Below are positions 43,725 to 54,821 of a stretch of DNA of 64,000 nt, piece by piece. Source of the DNA: Alcaligenaceae bacterium (GTDB lineage: Bacteria > Pseudomonadota > Gammaproteobacteria > Burkholderiales > Burkholderiaceae_B); contig JACCET010000007.1 of the NCBI GenBank assembly GCA_013416405.1, positions 1 through 64,000 on the forward strand. The letters are read 5' to 3'. Positions within the stretch are counted from its first letter, which is position 1; every line of letters begins with the position of its first letter. The notes under the pieces are model-generated. The model ran no database searches and was not told where the DNA came from. It was given only the letters and a program-made list of their open reading frames with translations. A program made the position numbers and the translations under genes.

Positions 43725-44792
43725 CTAAAGAGCCGCTTTTACACGCTCGGCAACGTCGGCGGGTACCCAGGCGCTCCAGACATCTGTTTGGTTCTGCAAG
43801 AACCACTTGGCCGTGGCATCGGGCTCGGCCTCGTTTTCTTCCATGTAGGCCATGGCCTGATTCATGATAGGCAAGGGTACGGCGACCTTGGACAGGAACT
43901 CGGTCAGTTTGGGCGCATCTTGCGTGAACTGAGTCGTTACGGCCGTAAAGACGGGATTGTCGGGGTAGGCGCTGGGCTCGGGATTGGCACAATTCGGATC
44001 AGTCAGGCAGGTTTGCTTTTCTTTGTCGTAGGCAGGCAGTTCGAGCTTGACCAGATCCATGGAACCAACCAGGGGCGTGGGATACCAATAATAGAAAACG
44101 ATGTTTTCCTTGCGTTGGTAGGCGGCGGTCAGGGCCGCTTTTTGGGTGGCGCCCGTACCCGGCGAGAACAGGGTGAAGGAGTCACCAAGCTTCAGGGCAT
44201 TGAACAGGTTGCCGCTGACGACTTCGCATCCCCAGCCGGCCGGGCAGCCATAGAAGCGGCCCTTGGTGGGCTCTTCGGGGTCCTTGAACTCGTCCTTGAA
44301 CTTGGGCAGATCGGACGCTTTTTTCAGGTCAGGCAGGCGTTCAGCCGTATATTTCGGAATAAACCAGGCTTCCCCACCCATATAGATGTCGCCTATGCGC
44401 TTTACTTTGCCGCTGGCCTCGGCTTTGGCCCAGGGCTCGCCAACGCTGTTCAGCCAGATTTCTGTGTTGATATCGAGATCACCGCGCTCCAGTGCGGCCA
44501 GGGCCGGCAGGGTTTCGGTGGGCAAGACTTCAGATTTGCAGCCGTAGCCCTTGTCAGCAATGAAACGCTCGACTTCAACGAGCACCAGGTTGGATTCCCA
44601 GTTCATGCCGCCAAACTTGACGGGACGATCGAGTTCGCAGGCGGGCGCGTCGGCTGCTTGCGCGACATTGACGCCGGCACTCAGGCCAAGCGCGGCTGCG
44701 GATAGACCCAGAACCAGGGTGGCTTTCTTGAAAGACGAGGAAATTGCGTTCATGCTGAACGCGCGATGTGAAGGATTCACATTTAAAGACAT
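43725..44792 (-). CDS. proX: Glycine betaine/proline ABC transporter substrate-binding protein
   Basis: 355 residues with a signal peptide (ATLVLGLSAAALGLSAGVNV, cleaved near AQAAD). The binding fold shows PVKFGGMNWESNLVLVEVER, DINTEIWLNSVGEPW, GWGCEVVSGNLFNALKLGD and ENIVFYYWYPTPLVG, the aromatic residues of the ligand cage. AGGAGG lies nine bases before the ATG at 44792. First gene of proXWV. Confidence 0.95.
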   Translation of the reverse strand: MSLNVNPSHRAFSMNAISSSFKKATLVLGLSAAALGLSAGVNVAQAADAPACELDRPVKFGGMNWESNLVLVEVERFIADKGYGCKSEVLPTETLPALAALERGDLDINTEIWLNSVGEPWAKAEASGKVKRIGDIYMGGEAWFIPKYTAERLPDLKKASDLPKFKDEFKDPEEPTKGRFYGCPAGWGCEVVSGNLFNALKLGDSFTLFSPGTGATQKAALTAAYQRKENIVFYYWYPTPLVGSMDLVKLELPAYDKEKQTCLTDPNCANPEPSAYPDNPVFTAVTTQFTQDAPKLTEFLSKVAVPLPIMNQAMAYMEENEAEPDATAKWFLQNQTDVWSAWVPADVAERVKAAL

Positions 44793-45121
44793 GGCTGTTT
44801 GCCTCCTAGTTACGTGGACGCATCACGACAACACGATGCGCCAGTGCTAAGGGGTGTGCGGAAGACGGGTGTGCCGCCGATACATACCGACACTAGCGTG
44901 AAGAGTACTAAGTACTCATTGACAGGTAATGGGGCCGAATTGACCCACCATACGCCAGGATTGAATAAAACAAGGCTTGGATCCCTAATAGAACCAAGCA
45001 GTTTGTGGCATTTTATAAGCTTTAAGCAGAAAATGTAAACGCGCACTAACCCGGTTGCCTGAAACGGCCTTTTGCTTTAATGCCATAAGCCGGGACATTG
45101 CCCGGCCATATGCCCAGGTTT
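44793..45121. other. Intergenic region: proX leader and cfa tail
   Basis: No gene seen. A perfect 15-base palindrome GAGTACTAAGTACTC at 44903-44917 lies about 110 bases upstream of the proX start and could be an operator. The part from 44950 to 45121 is the AT-rich tail between the two genes, both read leftward; I could not identify a clear promoter or T-run terminator. Confidence 0.45.
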
Positions 45122-46375
45122 CTATTGATAAATATAGTCGCGACGCCACGGATAAGCGATATCAGCGGGGTAGTCCAGTTCGTCGCTGCGCCCATGACCA
45201 CGCGGCTGTGCCAGGATTTGATGCAGCGCAATCCAGCCATGCTCGAAACCCATGGCGCAACCCGCTAGGTAGATGCGGTAGGCGCGTAATGAGCGTTCGC
45301 CCTGTTCGCTGGGCAAGGTCTGGCGCGCTTCGGGCAATTTGGACTCCAGCGCGTCGCTCCAGGCCCACAGGGTACGGGCATAATGCGGGCGCAGGTTTTC
45401 AATATCAAGATCTTCCAGCCCGCCGTTGGCCAGATGCCCCAGCACATGACTGATGTGGGTAAGCTCGCCCCCCGGAAAAATATACTTTTCGATGAATTCG
45501 CCCATGCCGGCACCCAGTTCGGCATTGTCGACACCGCCGGCCGTAATCCCATGATTCATGATGAGGCCACCGGAGTGCGTCAGACTTCTGAGCTTGGCAA
45601 AATAGCCGTCCAGCTGGGCACGGCCCACATGCTCGAACATGCCCACTGAAGCAATTTTGTCGTAAGGCTGGCTTGCCTGAAGCTCGCGATAATCGAGCAG
45701 ATCCATGCGCACCCGCCCACCCAAACCCTTTTCTTCGATCAGCCGGTTGACGTAGGCGTGCTGGTTTTTGGATAAGGTGACGCCTGTGGCATCAACGCCA
45801 TAATGCTCGGCCGCCCACAGCAGCAAGCCCCCCCACCCGGCACCCACATCAAGGAAGCGCTCGCCTTGACTCAGCCTGAGCTTGCGGCAGATGTGGTCCA
45901 GCTTGGCTTCCTGAGCCTGAGCCACGCTCATGTCAGGCGTCTTGAAGTAGCCGCAGGAATACACTCGGCGCGGATCCAGCCACAGACCATAAAAATCGTC
46001 GGACAAATCGTAATGAAACTGGATCTGGCGCGCGTCACGATCTATGGAGTGACGCCATACCGACACCAGGCGCCGGATCAGTTCGGTCAGCCTGCCCACA
46101 CGCGCCGCATCGATGGGCGAACCGGGCAGTATGGCCGCGGCCAGCCGCATCAGATCCCGCATGGAGCCATCTATATCGAACTTGCCTTCGACATAGTCTT
46201 CGCCCAATAGCCCGACCTGCCCTGTAGCCAGGTGCGCCAATGTGGAGCGATCTTTGACAATCAGGCGGATTTGGGCGTTGGGATCCCCGACTTTCTGGCC
46301 ATCGGGCATGATCAGCTGCACAGGCAGGGGCAGCGACGCCAATTTGGTTTCAACAACAGACAAGACCGAACTCAA
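45122..46375 (-). CDS. cfa: Cyclopropane-fatty-acyl-phospholipid synthase
   Basis: 417 residues. The SAM-binding motif FLDVGAGWGGLLLWAAEHYG and catalytic-region motifs YSCGYFKTPDMSVAQAQEAK, VGMFEHVGRAQLDGYFAKL and EKYIFPGGELTHI match Cfa/SAM-dependent cyclopropane synthases acting on membrane lipids. It begins with TTG (46375), preceded by AGGAG at six bases. It stands alone, divergent from the exporter gene. Confidence 0.93.
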   Translation of the reverse strand: MSSVLSVVETKLASLPLPVQLIMPDGQKVGDPNAQIRLIVKDRSTLAHLATGQVGLLGEDYVEGKFDIDGSMRDLMRLAAAILPGSPIDAARVGRLTELIRRLVSVWRHSIDRDARQIQFHYDLSDDFYGLWLDPRRVYSCGYFKTPDMSVAQAQEAKLDHICRKLRLSQGERFLDVGAGWGGLLLWAAEHYGVDATGVTLSKNQHAYVNRLIEEKGLGGRVRMDLLDYRELQASQPYDKIASVGMFEHVGRAQLDGYFAKLRSLTHSGGLIMNHGITAGGVDNAELGAGMGEFIEKYIFPGGELTHISHVLGHLANGGLEDLDIENLRPHYARTLWAWSDALESKLPEARQTLPSEQGERSLRAYRIYLAGCAMGFEHGWIALHQILAQPRGHGRSDELDYPADIAYPWRRDYIYQ

Positions 46376-46532
46376 GACTGACTCCTCTTAGTAAATAACG
46401 CCAATCATCACGGCGCTACAGTTCTCGGAAAAGCGAATTGGATACTGTTCAAGCATGCTAAGATGCCATTCGATACTACTATATAGATACGTCTTTTGCC
46501 CATGGTTGCAGCCATGGCGCAACACCCACTCG

Positions 46533-47738
46533 ATGCATCCTTCAAAAAGCTCCCTGACCACCATTCCGCCCTGGCTGATCCTGATGGGATTGCTGACAGC
46601 TATCGGGCCGCTGGCCATAGATATGTACCTGCCGGCCTTCTCGGCCATCACGCAGGGCCTGGACGCCGGGCCCGGGCAAGTCGAGCGCACGCTGGCCAGC
46701 TACCTGCTCGGACTTGCCACGGCGCAGCTGTTCTACGGACCGCTGGCAGATCGCTACGGTCGCAAAAAACCCTTGCTGCTGGGGCTGATCATTTTCACGA
46801 TTGCCTCTATAGGCTGCGGCTACACGGACAATATCGAGCACCTGACTTTATGGCGTATTGCCCAGGCCTTCGGAGGCGCTGCAGGCATCGTCATTCCGCG
46901 GGCCGTGATCCGCGACAACTTCGACACACGCGACGCCTCCAAGGCCCTGTCCTTGCTCATGCTGATCATGGGCGTCACGCCCATACTGGCGCCCATACTG
47001 GGCGGGCAAATCCTGGTTTACGGTAGCTGGCGCGGCATATTCGCCGTCATGACCGCCGGCAGCGCCATGCTGCTGATCGCGGTGGTGTTTACCATGCGCG
47101 AAACCCTCAAGCCCGAAAGAGTCCTTCTGCTGGGCGCGGGCACCATCGCTCGCAATTACCTGGCATTGCTGGGCCACAAGCGCTTTATGTGCTACACCCT
47201 GGCTGGCGGCTTCGGGGCCGCGGGTATGTTTGCCTATATTGCGGGCTCACCGCATGTCTTTCTGAACATCTACCAAGTTGACCCGCGCTACTTCGGCCTG
47301 CTGTTCGGCGCGAACGCCGCCGCGCTGATCATTGCGGCGCAAGTCAGCGCGCGCCTGCTTAACCGGCATACGCCCGAAACGCTCATGCGTCGCGCGCAAA
47401 TAACGCTGATGGGGGTCGCGCTGGTGGCGGTCGCCCTGACACTGCTCAATGTCATCAACCTCACCTTGCTCATGGCGTGCCTGCTCGTCTTCATGGCCAG
47501 CCAGGGTTTCGTGAATCCCAACTCGGCTGCGCTGGCGCTGCGCGAGCAAGGCCAGCGCCTGGGCTTCGCCTCGGCCATGATGGGCACGTTGCAAATGCTT
47601 TGTGGTGCGGCAGCCGGTCTGGCAGTCAGTATCTGGCAGTCGCCCACCCCTTTGTCCCTGACGGGAATCCTGGCCTTGTGCGCCTGCCTGTCGTGGCTAT
47701 TTGGGCGCATCGCGCTTAAGTCGGCCCAAACCGCTTGA
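46533..47738 (+). CDS. Bcr/CflA-type MFS drug exporter
   Basis: About 401 residues and 12 membrane spans. LLTAIGPLAIDMYLPAFSAI, the loop motif GPLADRYGRKKPLLLGLIIF and VIPRAVIRDNFDTRDASKAL are hallmark Bcr/CflA sequences. It should extrude drugs or metabolites by proton exchange. The start is not firm: the ATG at 46533 begins at the conserved region but lacks a strong ribosome site. Confidence 0.9.
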   Translation: MHPSKSSLTTIPPWLILMGLLTAIGPLAIDMYLPAFSAITQGLDAGPGQVERTLASYLLGLATAQLFYGPLADRYGRKKPLLLGLIIFTIASIGCGYTDNIEHLTLWRIAQAFGGAAGIVIPRAVIRDNFDTRDASKALSLLMLIMGVTPILAPILGGQILVYGSWRGIFAVMTAGSAMLLIAVVFTMRETLKPERVLLLGAGTIARNYLALLGHKRFMCYTLAGGFGAAGMFAYIAGSPHVFLNIYQVDPRYFGLLFGANAAALIIAAQVSARLLNRHTPETLMRRAQITLMGVALVAVALTLLNVINLTLLMACLLVFMASQGFVNPNSAALALREQGQRLGFASAMMGTLQMLCGAAAGLAVSIWQSPTPLSLTGILALCACLSWLFGRIALKSAQTA

Positions 47739-47764
47739 TTAGATTGCACTTTTTGTATTAGAAT
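47735..47764 (+). promoter_or_regulatory. Candidate promoter of rpmB-rpmG
   Basis: TTGATT (47735-47740), an 18-base spacer and TAGAAT (47759-47764) lie about 170 bases before rpmB. The following leader (47765-47936) is long and contains several short inverted repeats, but no riboswitch I can name. Confidence 0.4.
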
Positions 47765-47936
47765 ACTAGGCTTTCCGGCTTATGGCTGGACCTGGTATAT
47801 GCTTTGGCCAGGGCATGCATAGTGCGGGGGCGTACTTTATTTAACGCGCTACTGGGGCATTAGCTACCGGCACGTTAATGACAAGTTTTGCACCTTGCAT
47901 GTTTTTTAAGCACTACATTATTAAAGAGGTATGACC

Positions 47937-48173
47937 ATGGCACGCGTATGCCAAGTTACCGGCAAAGGCCCAATGGTGGGCAACAATGTTTCGCACGCAA
48001 ACAATAAAACCAAGCGTCGCTTTCTACCTAACTTGCAATCGCGCCGTTTCTGGGTCGAAAGCGAAAACCGCTGGGTTCGCCTGCGCGTTTCGACCAATGC
48101 GCTGCGTACCATCGACAAGAAAGGCATCGACGTCGTTCTTGCCGAACTGCGCGCCCGTGGCGAGCTGGCATAA
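47937..48173 (+). CDS. rpmB: 50S ribosomal protein L28
   Basis: 78 residues. [40 protein letters not shown] and [20 protein letters not shown] are diagnostic. AGAGG precedes the start. It is followed after 34 bases by rpmG, the usual pair. Confidence 0.97.
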   Translation: MARVCQVTGKGPMVGNNVSHANNKTKRRFLPNLQSRRFWVESENRWVRLRVSTNALRTIDKKGIDVVLAELRARGELA

Positions 48174-48207
48174 AGCCCGCGCCAACGATCTAACTTAGGA
48201 GCTCATC

Positions 48208-48378
48208 ATGGCAACAAAAGGCGTTCGCGAGAAAATCAAGCTCGAATCCACCGCCGGTACCGGTCACTTCTACACGACCACCAAGAACAAACGCAACATG
48301 CCCGAAAAGATGCTGATCAAGAAATTTGATCCCGTCGTTCGCAAGCACGTTGATTACAAAGAAATCAAGCTCAAGTAA
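48208..48378 (+). CDS. rpmG: 50S ribosomal protein L33
   Basis: 56 residues (too short for a common length filter but certain): [40 protein letters not shown] and [16 protein letters not shown]. It lacks the zinc-binding Cys pairs and is thus a zinc-free form. TTAGGAG lies about eight bases upstream of the ATG. A strong terminator follows. Confidence 0.97.
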   Translation: MATKGVREKIKLESTAGTGHFYTTTKNKRNMPEKMLIKKFDPVVRKHVDYKEIKLK

Positions 48379-48426
48379 CGAGCCCGGAAAGGCGCAGGCC
48401 ACTAGAACGGCGTCGCCATCCCGCAA

Positions 48427-48450
48427 ACCCTGCCCCGGCAGGGTTTTTTT
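48427..48450 (+). terminator. Rho-independent terminator of rpmB-rpmG
   Basis: ACCCTGCC-CC-GGCAGGGT followed by TTTTTTT, 48 bases after the rpmG stop. Confidence 0.9.
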
Positions 48451-48574
48451 CTGCCCGCGCCATCAGGGCCGCAGCTCACAAGTCAGCCCGACTTGAGCCC
48501 GCTGGGCAGCCCCCTTGCCGATTGCATCCTATAATGTATGGTTGGCATAAACCTATTTACGAACACTGGATAAC

Positions 48575-51232
48575 ATGCAGGAACGCTACAGCCCCAACGA
48601 CGTTGAAAAAGCCTCACACGAAAACTGGCAGGCACGCGATGCATATCGCGTCACAGAACACGCCAAGGCGGCTGACGGCACCAGCAAACCCAAGTTCTAT
48701 GCATGTTCTATGCTGCCCTACCCCAGCGGCAAGCTGCATATGGGCCACGTGCGCAACTACACCATCAACGACATGATGGCGCGCCAATTGCGCATGCGTG
48801 GCTATAACGTGCTCATGCCCATGGGCTGGGACGCTTTCGGCATGCCCGCCGAAAATGCGGCCATCAAATCCCAGGTACCGCCAGCCAAATGGACGTACGA
48901 CAACATCGCGTACATGAAAAAGCAGATGCAATCCATGGGCCTGGCCATAGATTGGTCGCGCGAAATGTGCGCCTGCGACCCCAAATACTATAAATGGAAC
49001 CAATGGCTGTTCCTGAAGATGCTCGATAAAGGCATTGCCTATCGCAAAACTCAGGTCGTCAACTGGGATCCGGTCGACCAGACCGTGCTGGCCAACGAGC
49101 AAGTCATAGACGGGCGAGGCTGGCGTTCAGGTGCCTTGGTCGAAAAACGTGAAATCCCGGGCTATTACCTGCGCATTACAGATTATGCCGAAGAGCTACT
49201 AAGCCACGTCAAAGACGGCCTGCCCGGCTGGCCCGAGCGCGTGCGCCTGATGCAGGAAAACTGGATAGGGAAAAGCGAAGGCGTGCGCTTTGCCTTCACG
49301 CACAACATCAACGACGCGTCAGGCAAGCTGATACAAGACGGACGCATGTACGTGTTCACCACGCGCGCCGATACGATTATGGGTGTGACTTTCTGCGCGG
49401 TCGCTCCGGAACATCCACTGGCAACCCATGCAGCCCAGGGCAACCCCCAACTTGCCGCCTTCATCGAAGCCTGCAAGCAAGGCGGCACCACCGAGGCCGA
49501 AATGGCCGCGCGCGAAAAAGAAGGCCTGCCTACCGGATTGTCCGTCACCCATCCCATCACCGGTGAGCCCGTGCAAGTGTGGGTAGGCAACTACGTACTC
49601 ATGAGCTATGGCGACGGTGCCGTCATGGGCGTTCCCGCCCACGACGAGCGCGACTTCGCCTTCGCTAAAAAATACGACCTGCCCATCCAGGACGTAATCG
49701 CCGTTACCGGCAAGGCTTATTCCACCGATCAATGGCAAGACTGGTACGGCGACAAGCAACAGGGAACAACCGTCAACTCGGGCCGCTACGATGGCCTGAG
49801 CCCGGCCCAGGCAGTCGATGCGGTTGCCACCGACCTGGTTACCAAGGGTTTAGGCGAGAAACAGACCACCTGGCGCCTGCGCGACTGGGGCGTTTCGCGC
49901 CAGCGCTATTGGGGCACCCCCATACCCATCATTCACTGCCCCGATTGCGGGCCAGTGCCGGTGCCCGAAAAAGACCTGCCCGTGGTCTTGCCCGACGACC
50001 TCATTCCCGACGGCAGTGGCAACCCGCTGACCAAACATGAAGGCTTTCTGTCCTGCCACTGCCCCAAGTGCGGCACGCCGGCACGGCGTGAAACCGACAC
50101 CATGGACACCTTTGTGGATTCGTCCTGGTACTTCATGCGCTATACCTCGCCTGGCAACGACAACGCTATGGTCGATGAGCGCAACGATTACTGGATGCCC
50201 ATGGATCAGTACATCGGCGGCATCGAGCACGCTGTGCTGCACTTGCTCTACGCCCGCTTCTGGACACGCGTTATGCGCGACCTGGGCCTGCTCAAGTTCG
50301 ACGAACCCTTCACCAAGCTGCTGTGCCAGGGCATGGTGCTTAATCACATTTATTCGCGCAAGAACGCACAAGGCGGCGTTGAGTACTTCTGGCCCGAGCA
50401 GGTCGAGAACCAGCACGACGCCAAGGGCGCGATCATAGGCGCCAAACTCATCGCAGACGGCTCCGAGGTTCAGTACGGCGGCATCGGCACCATGTCTAAG
50501 TCCAAGAACAACGGCGTAGACCCTCAGTCGCTTATCGACACTATGGGCGCCGACACGGCCCGTTTGTTCGTCATGTTTGCCAGCCCGCCGGAACAGACCC
50601 TGGAATGGTCTGATTCAGGCGTGGACGGGTCGCACCGCTATCTGCGGCGCCTGTGGTCCTTCTGCTACAGCAATCAGGCTGCCGTGCAGCAAGGTGTCAG
50701 TGCGTCTACCGACTGGTCGGGCGCCGACAAGGCCTCGAAAGACCTGCGCCGCGAAATTTACAGCTTGCTGAAGATGGCTGATTACGATTATCAGCGTATT
50801 CAGTACAACACCGTGGTATCGACCTGCATGAAAATGCTCAATGCACTGGAATCGGCTTCGTTGCCCGACACCCCGGTTGCCCGAGCAGCACTGGCCGAAA
50901 CCACTTCGGTGCTGCTGCGCGTGCTCTACCCCATCGTGCCTCACATTACCTGGCAGCTTTGGCAAGACCTGGGCTATAGCCAGCTTTATGGCGATCTGCT
51001 CGACGCACCCTGGCCAGCTATCGATGAAGCCGCCCTGATTGCCGATGAAATTGAGCTCATGCTGCAGGTTAACGGCAAGCTGCGCGGTTCGCTACGCGTG
51101 CCCAACGGCACCGACAAAGCCCAGATCGAGCAGTTGGCCACCGCCCACGAGGCAGCCACCCGCTTTCTTGAAGGCCGACCGCCTAAACGGGTCATAGTCG
51201 TACCCGGCAAGCTGGTTAATATAGTCGGGTAA
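48575..51232 (+). CDS. leuS: Leucyl-tRNA synthetase
   Basis: 885 residues, usual length. The class I HIGH box is [15 protein letters not shown] near residue 50, the CP1 editing domain has [20 protein letters not shown], and the KMSKS box reads [13 protein letters not shown] near residue 640. A TATAAT sits at about 48531, some 40 bases upstream. The gene heads a leuS-lptE-holA-proA run. Confidence 0.98.
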   Translation: MQERYSPNDVEKASHENWQARDAYRVTEHAKAADGTSKPKFYACSMLPYPSGKLHMGHVRNYTINDMMARQLRMRGYNVLMPMGWDAFGMPAENAAIKSQVPPAKWTYDNIAYMKKQMQSMGLAIDWSREMCACDPKYYKWNQWLFLKMLDKGIAYRKTQVVNWDPVDQTVLANEQVIDGRGWRSGALVEKREIPGYYLRITDYAEELLSHVKDGLPGWPERVRLMQENWIGKSEGVRFAFTHNINDASGKLIQDGRMYVFTTRADTIMGVTFCAVAPEHPLATHAAQGNPQLAAFIEACKQGGTTEAEMAAREKEGLPTGLSVTHPITGEPVQVWVGNYVLMSYGDGAVMGVPAHDERDFAFAKKYDLPIQDVIAVTGKAYSTDQWQDWYGDKQQGTTVNSGRYDGLSPAQAVDAVATDLVTKGLGEKQTTWRLRDWGVSRQRYWGTPIPIIHCPDCGPVPVPEKDLPVVLPDDLIPDGSGNPLTKHEGFLSCHCPKCGTPARRETDTMDTFVDSSWYFMRYTSPGNDNAMVDERNDYWMPMDQYIGGIEHAVLHLLYARFWTRVMRDLGLLKFDEPFTKLLCQGMVLNHIYSRKNAQGGVEYFWPEQVENQHDAKGAIIGAKLIADGSEVQYGGIGTMSKSKNNGVDPQSLIDTMGADTARLFVMFASPPEQTLEWSDSGVDGSHRYLRRLWSFCYSNQAAVQQGVSASTDWSGADKASKDLRREIYSLLKMADYDYQRIQYNTVVSTCMKMLNALESASLPDTPVARAALAETTSVLLRVLYPIVPHITWQLWQDLGYSQLYGDLLDAPWPAIDEAALIADEIELMLQVNGKLRGSLRVPNGTDKAQIEQLATAHEAATRFLEGRPPKRVIVVPGKLVNIVG

Positions 51233-51240
51233 AATCAAGC

Positions 51241-51924
51241 ATGCACAGTTCCAAGGTCAAGCCCGCATTTTTCGCCCTTACGCCAACGCAATGCTGGCGT
51301 GTCTTGGCCTGCATGGCGCTGTGCCTGCTACTGGTAGCCTGCGGCTTTCGCCTGAAAGGTGTATCGCCACTGCCATTCAACACGCTGTACACCAATATCA
51401 ACGACAATTCTGAATTTGGCTCCGGCCTGCTCAGAGCCATTGCCGCCAGTTCGCCCGGCATACGCTTTGTCAGTGATCCCACCGAAGCCCAGGCCAGACT
51501 GACCGAACTGCAAAACCGGCAATCGCTGCGCGAGCTGTCGATTGACGCCGAAGGTCAGGTCGAAGAATACGAATTGAATCTTGAGTTCATATTCCAGCTC
51601 ACCGACAGCAAGGGGCATCTGGTACTGCCGCCAACGATCCTGCGCTCGACCCGCGAGCTGCCCTACGATTCCACCATGGTGCAGGCCAAAGAAGGCGAAA
51701 TATCCATGGTCTTCAGAGAAATGCAGCAGTCGTTGATCAGCCAGATCGTGCGACGCTTGTCTTCCCCAGAAGTTACCCAAGCCTATGAAAATGCTGCAGC
51801 CCTGCCCATAGACGAAGATGCCCTGAAGCCGGCACCAGCGCCCGATCCGCAGTCGCCGCCAGTCAACCCGGGGCCCATGTCGCCACGCAGCCTGCCCAGC
51901 ATCAATCCCGCCAGTTCTTACTAG
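51241..51924 (+). CDS. lptE: LPS-assembly lipoprotein LptE
   Basis: 227 residues. A lipoprotein signal (MALCLLLVACGFRLKG; lipobox VAC) is followed by the LptE domain: PFNTLYTNINDNSEFG, ILRSTRELPYDSTMVQAKEG and EMQQSLISQIVRRLSS. It is the plug partner of LptD in LPS export to the outer leaflet. The Pro-rich tail of about 35 residues is probably disordered. It lies 8 bases after leuS, as in most proteobacteria. Confidence 0.94.
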   Translation: MHSSKVKPAFFALTPTQCWRVLACMALCLLLVACGFRLKGVSPLPFNTLYTNINDNSEFGSGLLRAIAASSPGIRFVSDPTEAQARLTELQNRQSLRELSIDAEGQVEEYELNLEFIFQLTDSKGHLVLPPTILRSTRELPYDSTMVQAKEGEISMVFREMQQSLISQIVRRLSSPEVTQAYENAAALPIDEDALKPAPAPDPQSPPVNPGPMSPRSLPSINPASSY

Positions 51925-51937
51925 GGCCTGTTCACGC

Positions 51938-53005
51938 ATGGGACGCCGCCTGGATGCCGACAGTCTTTTGAATCAACTCAAAAAGACGCCCACTCTTGAC
52001 CCGTTGTACATCGTATCGGGCGATGAGCCTTTGCTGGTCATTGAATCCTGCGATGCCTTGCGCGCGGCGGCCAGTCTGGCTGGCTATAGGGAAAGGGTCA
52101 GCCTGACGCTGGATGCCCGCAGCGATTGGTCTGCCGTGATTGGTGCCACACAGAATGTGTCGCTGTTTGGTGACCGCCGTCTGGTCGACTTATCCATTCC
52201 TGCTGGAAAGCCCGGCAAAACCGGCGCAGAAACCCTGCTCAAGTTGGCTGCCATGGCCCAGGCGCAGTCTCTGATCGACACAACCGTCATGATCAGCCTG
52301 CCACGGCTGGATAAAACCACACGCAGCAGCAAGTGGGCGCAAGGTCTGCTCGAGGCAGCGACATCCATCGAGGTAAGCAGTATTGCGCGTGCGGCGTTGC
52401 CGCGCTGGATAGGCCAGCGCCTGGCTCGCCAGGATCAACAGCTGGATCAGGCCACGCTTGAATGGATGTCTGACAAGGTCGAAGGCAATCTGCTGGCCGC
52501 CCACCAGGAAGTACAAAAACTGGGCCTGTTGTATCCACCCGGAAGAATCAGCGGTACCGATGTTGAACGCGCCGTGCTGAACGTGGCACGCTACGATGTA
52601 TTCGGTCTGCGCGACGCCATGCTGGCCGGCGATGCCGCCAGGGCATTGACCATGCTCTCGGGGCTGCGCGCCGAGGGCGAAGCCCTGCCCTTGGTACTTT
52701 GGGCGGTCGGCGATGAAGTGCGCATACTGGCACGCCTGGCTGGCAGTCAGGCCGCAGGCCACGATTTGGGTAGCGAAATGCGGCGTCAACGCGTTTTTGG
52801 CCCGCGTGAACAACTGCTGCGACAAACCCTGGGCAGGTTGGCACCACAAACCTGGCCCGCAGCCGTGCAGCATGCACACGACATCGATAGGCTGATCAAG
52901 GGCCTGAAAGTGGCCGGCAGGCTGGATGACCCCTGGGAAGAATTGGGCCGGCTGATCCTACGCATTGCACTGGTAAAAAAACCGGTTCGGCCCCGACCTG
53001 CCTGA
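51938..53005 (+). CDS. holA: DNA polymerase III delta subunit
   Basis: 355 residues of the clamp-loader delta subunit. It opens with DPLYIVSGDEPLLVIESCDA, followed by the degenerate AAA+ domain and the C-terminal collar (WAVGDEVRILARLAGSQAAG, DIDRLIKGLKVAGRLDDPWE). It opens the beta clamp. It follows lptE by 13 bases. Confidence 0.93.
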   Translation: MGRRLDADSLLNQLKKTPTLDPLYIVSGDEPLLVIESCDALRAAASLAGYRERVSLTLDARSDWSAVIGATQNVSLFGDRRLVDLSIPAGKPGKTGAETLLKLAAMAQAQSLIDTTVMISLPRLDKTTRSSKWAQGLLEAATSIEVSSIARAALPRWIGQRLARQDQQLDQATLEWMSDKVEGNLLAAHQEVQKLGLLYPPGRISGTDVERAVLNVARYDVFGLRDAMLAGDAARALTMLSGLRAEGEALPLVLWAVGDEVRILARLAGSQAAGHDLGSEMRRQRVFGPREQLLRQTLGRLAPQTWPAAVQHAHDIDRLIKGLKVAGRLDDPWEELGRLILRIALVKKPVRPRPA

Positions 53006-53092
53006 GTTTTACGACCCTGTGCCACGAAGGGGACAGGACACTAGTCCCGATAACTGGGATAATTCGTATCTGCAAGTCTACTGAATACCATC

Positions 53093-54385
53093 ATGACCGA
53101 AACTTCAATCGCAAGCGCAGCAACTTCCAACGCGCTTAACACCGAAATCACCAAGCTGGGCCAGCAGGCGCGCGTGGCCGCCCGTGTCATGCGCAACGCA
53201 TCAGGCCAGGCCAAGGCACAGGCCCTGCACGCAATGGCCAGGTTGCTGGAATTGGAAAAAGCCACACTGCAGACTGAAAATGCCAAGGACTTGGCCGCAG
53301 CGGAAAAGAACGGTCTTGAGCCCGCCTTGCTCGATCGCCTGAAGCTGTCCGACAAGGCGCTTGCCACCATGGCAACCGGCCTGCGGCAAATTGCCGACAT
53401 GTCCGATCCGGTCGGCAGCCTTACTGCAAGCAGCACCCGGCCTAACGGCATGCGCGTTGCACAGATGCGTGTACCACTGGGCGTGATTGGCATTATTTAT
53501 GAGTCCAGGCCCAACGTCACGATAGATTCGGCGGCGCTCTGCCTGAAGTCGGGCAATGCCACGATATTGCGCGGCGGCAGCGAAGCCTTCCATTCCAACG
53601 TTGCACTGGGCGCCATTATTAGCCGGGGGCTGGCCGAAGCAGGCTTGCCCTCCCATGCCGTTCAGGTGGTCGGCACGACCGACCGCGCCGCTGTAGGCCA
53701 ACTGATTACCCTGACCGACTACATCGATGTCATTGTGCCGCGTGGCGGCAAGGGATTGATCGCCCGCCTGGCCAAGGAAGCCAAGGTGCCGCTGATCAAG
53801 CATCTTGACGGCAACTGCCACGTCTATATCGATGCGGCCGCCGACCTCGACAAGGCACACGAGATCGCGGTCAATGCCAAGACCTATCGCTATGGTATTT
53901 GCGGAGCCATGGAAACCCTGCTGGTCCATGTCGATGTTGCGGCGGCGATTCTTCCCCGCCTGGGCAAAACCCTTGCTGACAAGGGTGTTGAACTGCGCGG
54001 CTGCGAACGCACTTGCGCCCTGCTGCCCCAGGCCTTGCCCGCCAGCCAGGAAGACTGGGAAACCGAATACCTGGCACCCATACTGGCCGTGCGTATCGTC
54101 GATACGCTGGATCAGGCCATGGATCACATCGCACGCTACAGCTCGGAACACACTGAAGCCATCGTGACTGAAAACCTGCACGCTGCCACCCGCTTTCAAC
54201 GTGAAGTCGATTCCAGCTCGGTCTATGTCAACCTGCCTACCTGCTTCGCCGATGGTTTTGAATACGGGCTGGGCGCCGAGATCGGCATTTCCACCAACCG
54301 CCTGCATGCACGCGGGCCGGTAGGCCTGGAAGGCCTGACCACCCTGAAGTGGGTACTGGCCGGAGACGGCCAGCTACGCGGCTGA
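53093..54385 (+). CDS. proA: Gamma-glutamyl phosphate reductase
   Basis: 430 residues. It catalyses the second step of proline synthesis with NADPH. Motifs: [40 protein letters not shown], the catalytic Cys region [15 protein letters not shown], and [20 protein letters not shown] near the C-terminus. Location after holA is typical of Alcaligenaceae. Confidence 0.97.
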   Translation: MTETSIASAATSNALNTEITKLGQQARVAARVMRNASGQAKAQALHAMARLLELEKATLQTENAKDLAAAEKNGLEPALLDRLKLSDKALATMATGLRQIADMSDPVGSLTASSTRPNGMRVAQMRVPLGVIGIIYESRPNVTIDSAALCLKSGNATILRGGSEAFHSNVALGAIISRGLAEAGLPSHAVQVVGTTDRAAVGQLITLTDYIDVIVPRGGKGLIARLAKEAKVPLIKHLDGNCHVYIDAAADLDKAHEIAVNAKTYRYGICGAMETLLVHVDVAAAILPRLGKTLADKGVELRGCERTCALLPQALPASQEDWETEYLAPILAVRIVDTLDQAMDHIARYSSEHTEAIVTENLHAATRFQREVDSSSVYVNLPTCFADGFEYGLGAEIGISTNRLHARGPVGLEGLTTLKWVLAGDGQLRG

Positions 54386-54395
54386 CGGTAACTCC

Positions 54396-54812
54396 ATGCT
54401 CTGGATCAAAACACTACATATTCTTTTTGTCGTTGCGTGGTTCGCCGGCCTATTCTATCTGCCCCGCATCTATGTCAATCTGGCACAGGCCACCGATGCA
54501 TCCAGCACGGCAACGCTGCTGGGCATGGCGCAGCGTCTGTACCGCTTCATGACGCCGCTGGGCATATTGGCACTGGTATTCGGCCTGTGGCTGTTCCTGG
54601 GCTATGGCCTGGGGCAGGGCCAGGGCTGGATGCATGCCAAGTTGCTGGGCGTGGCGTTGCTGGTTATCTACCACCTTGTTTGCGCCCGCATGCTTACAAC
54701 CTTTAAGCAAGGCCGCAACACGCGCAGTCATCGCTATTACCGCTGGTTCAACGAAATCCCCGTTCTGTTGCTGCTGATCATCATTGCCCTGGTCGTCGTA
54801 CGACCCTTCTGA
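54396..54812 (+). CDS. HemJ/CopD-like membrane protein, possible protoporphyrinogen oxidase
   Basis: 138 residues with four membrane spans. WIKTLHILFVVAWFAGLFYL PRI-type start, HAKLLGVALLVIYHL and RYYRWFNEIPVLLLLIIIAL match HemJ (UPF0093), including the conserved His near residue 8 and the Arg/Asn of RWFNE. HemJ oxidises protoporphyrinogen IX in haem synthesis. Some annotations call such proteins CopD-like. It begins 10 bases after proA. Confidence 0.78.
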   Translation: MLWIKTLHILFVVAWFAGLFYLPRIYVNLAQATDASSTATLLGMAQRLYRFMTPLGILALVFGLWLFLGYGLGQGQGWMHAKLLGVALLVIYHLVCARMLTTFKQGRNTRSHRYYRWFNEIPVLLLLIIIALVVVRPF

Positions 54813-54821
54813 CACATACTC

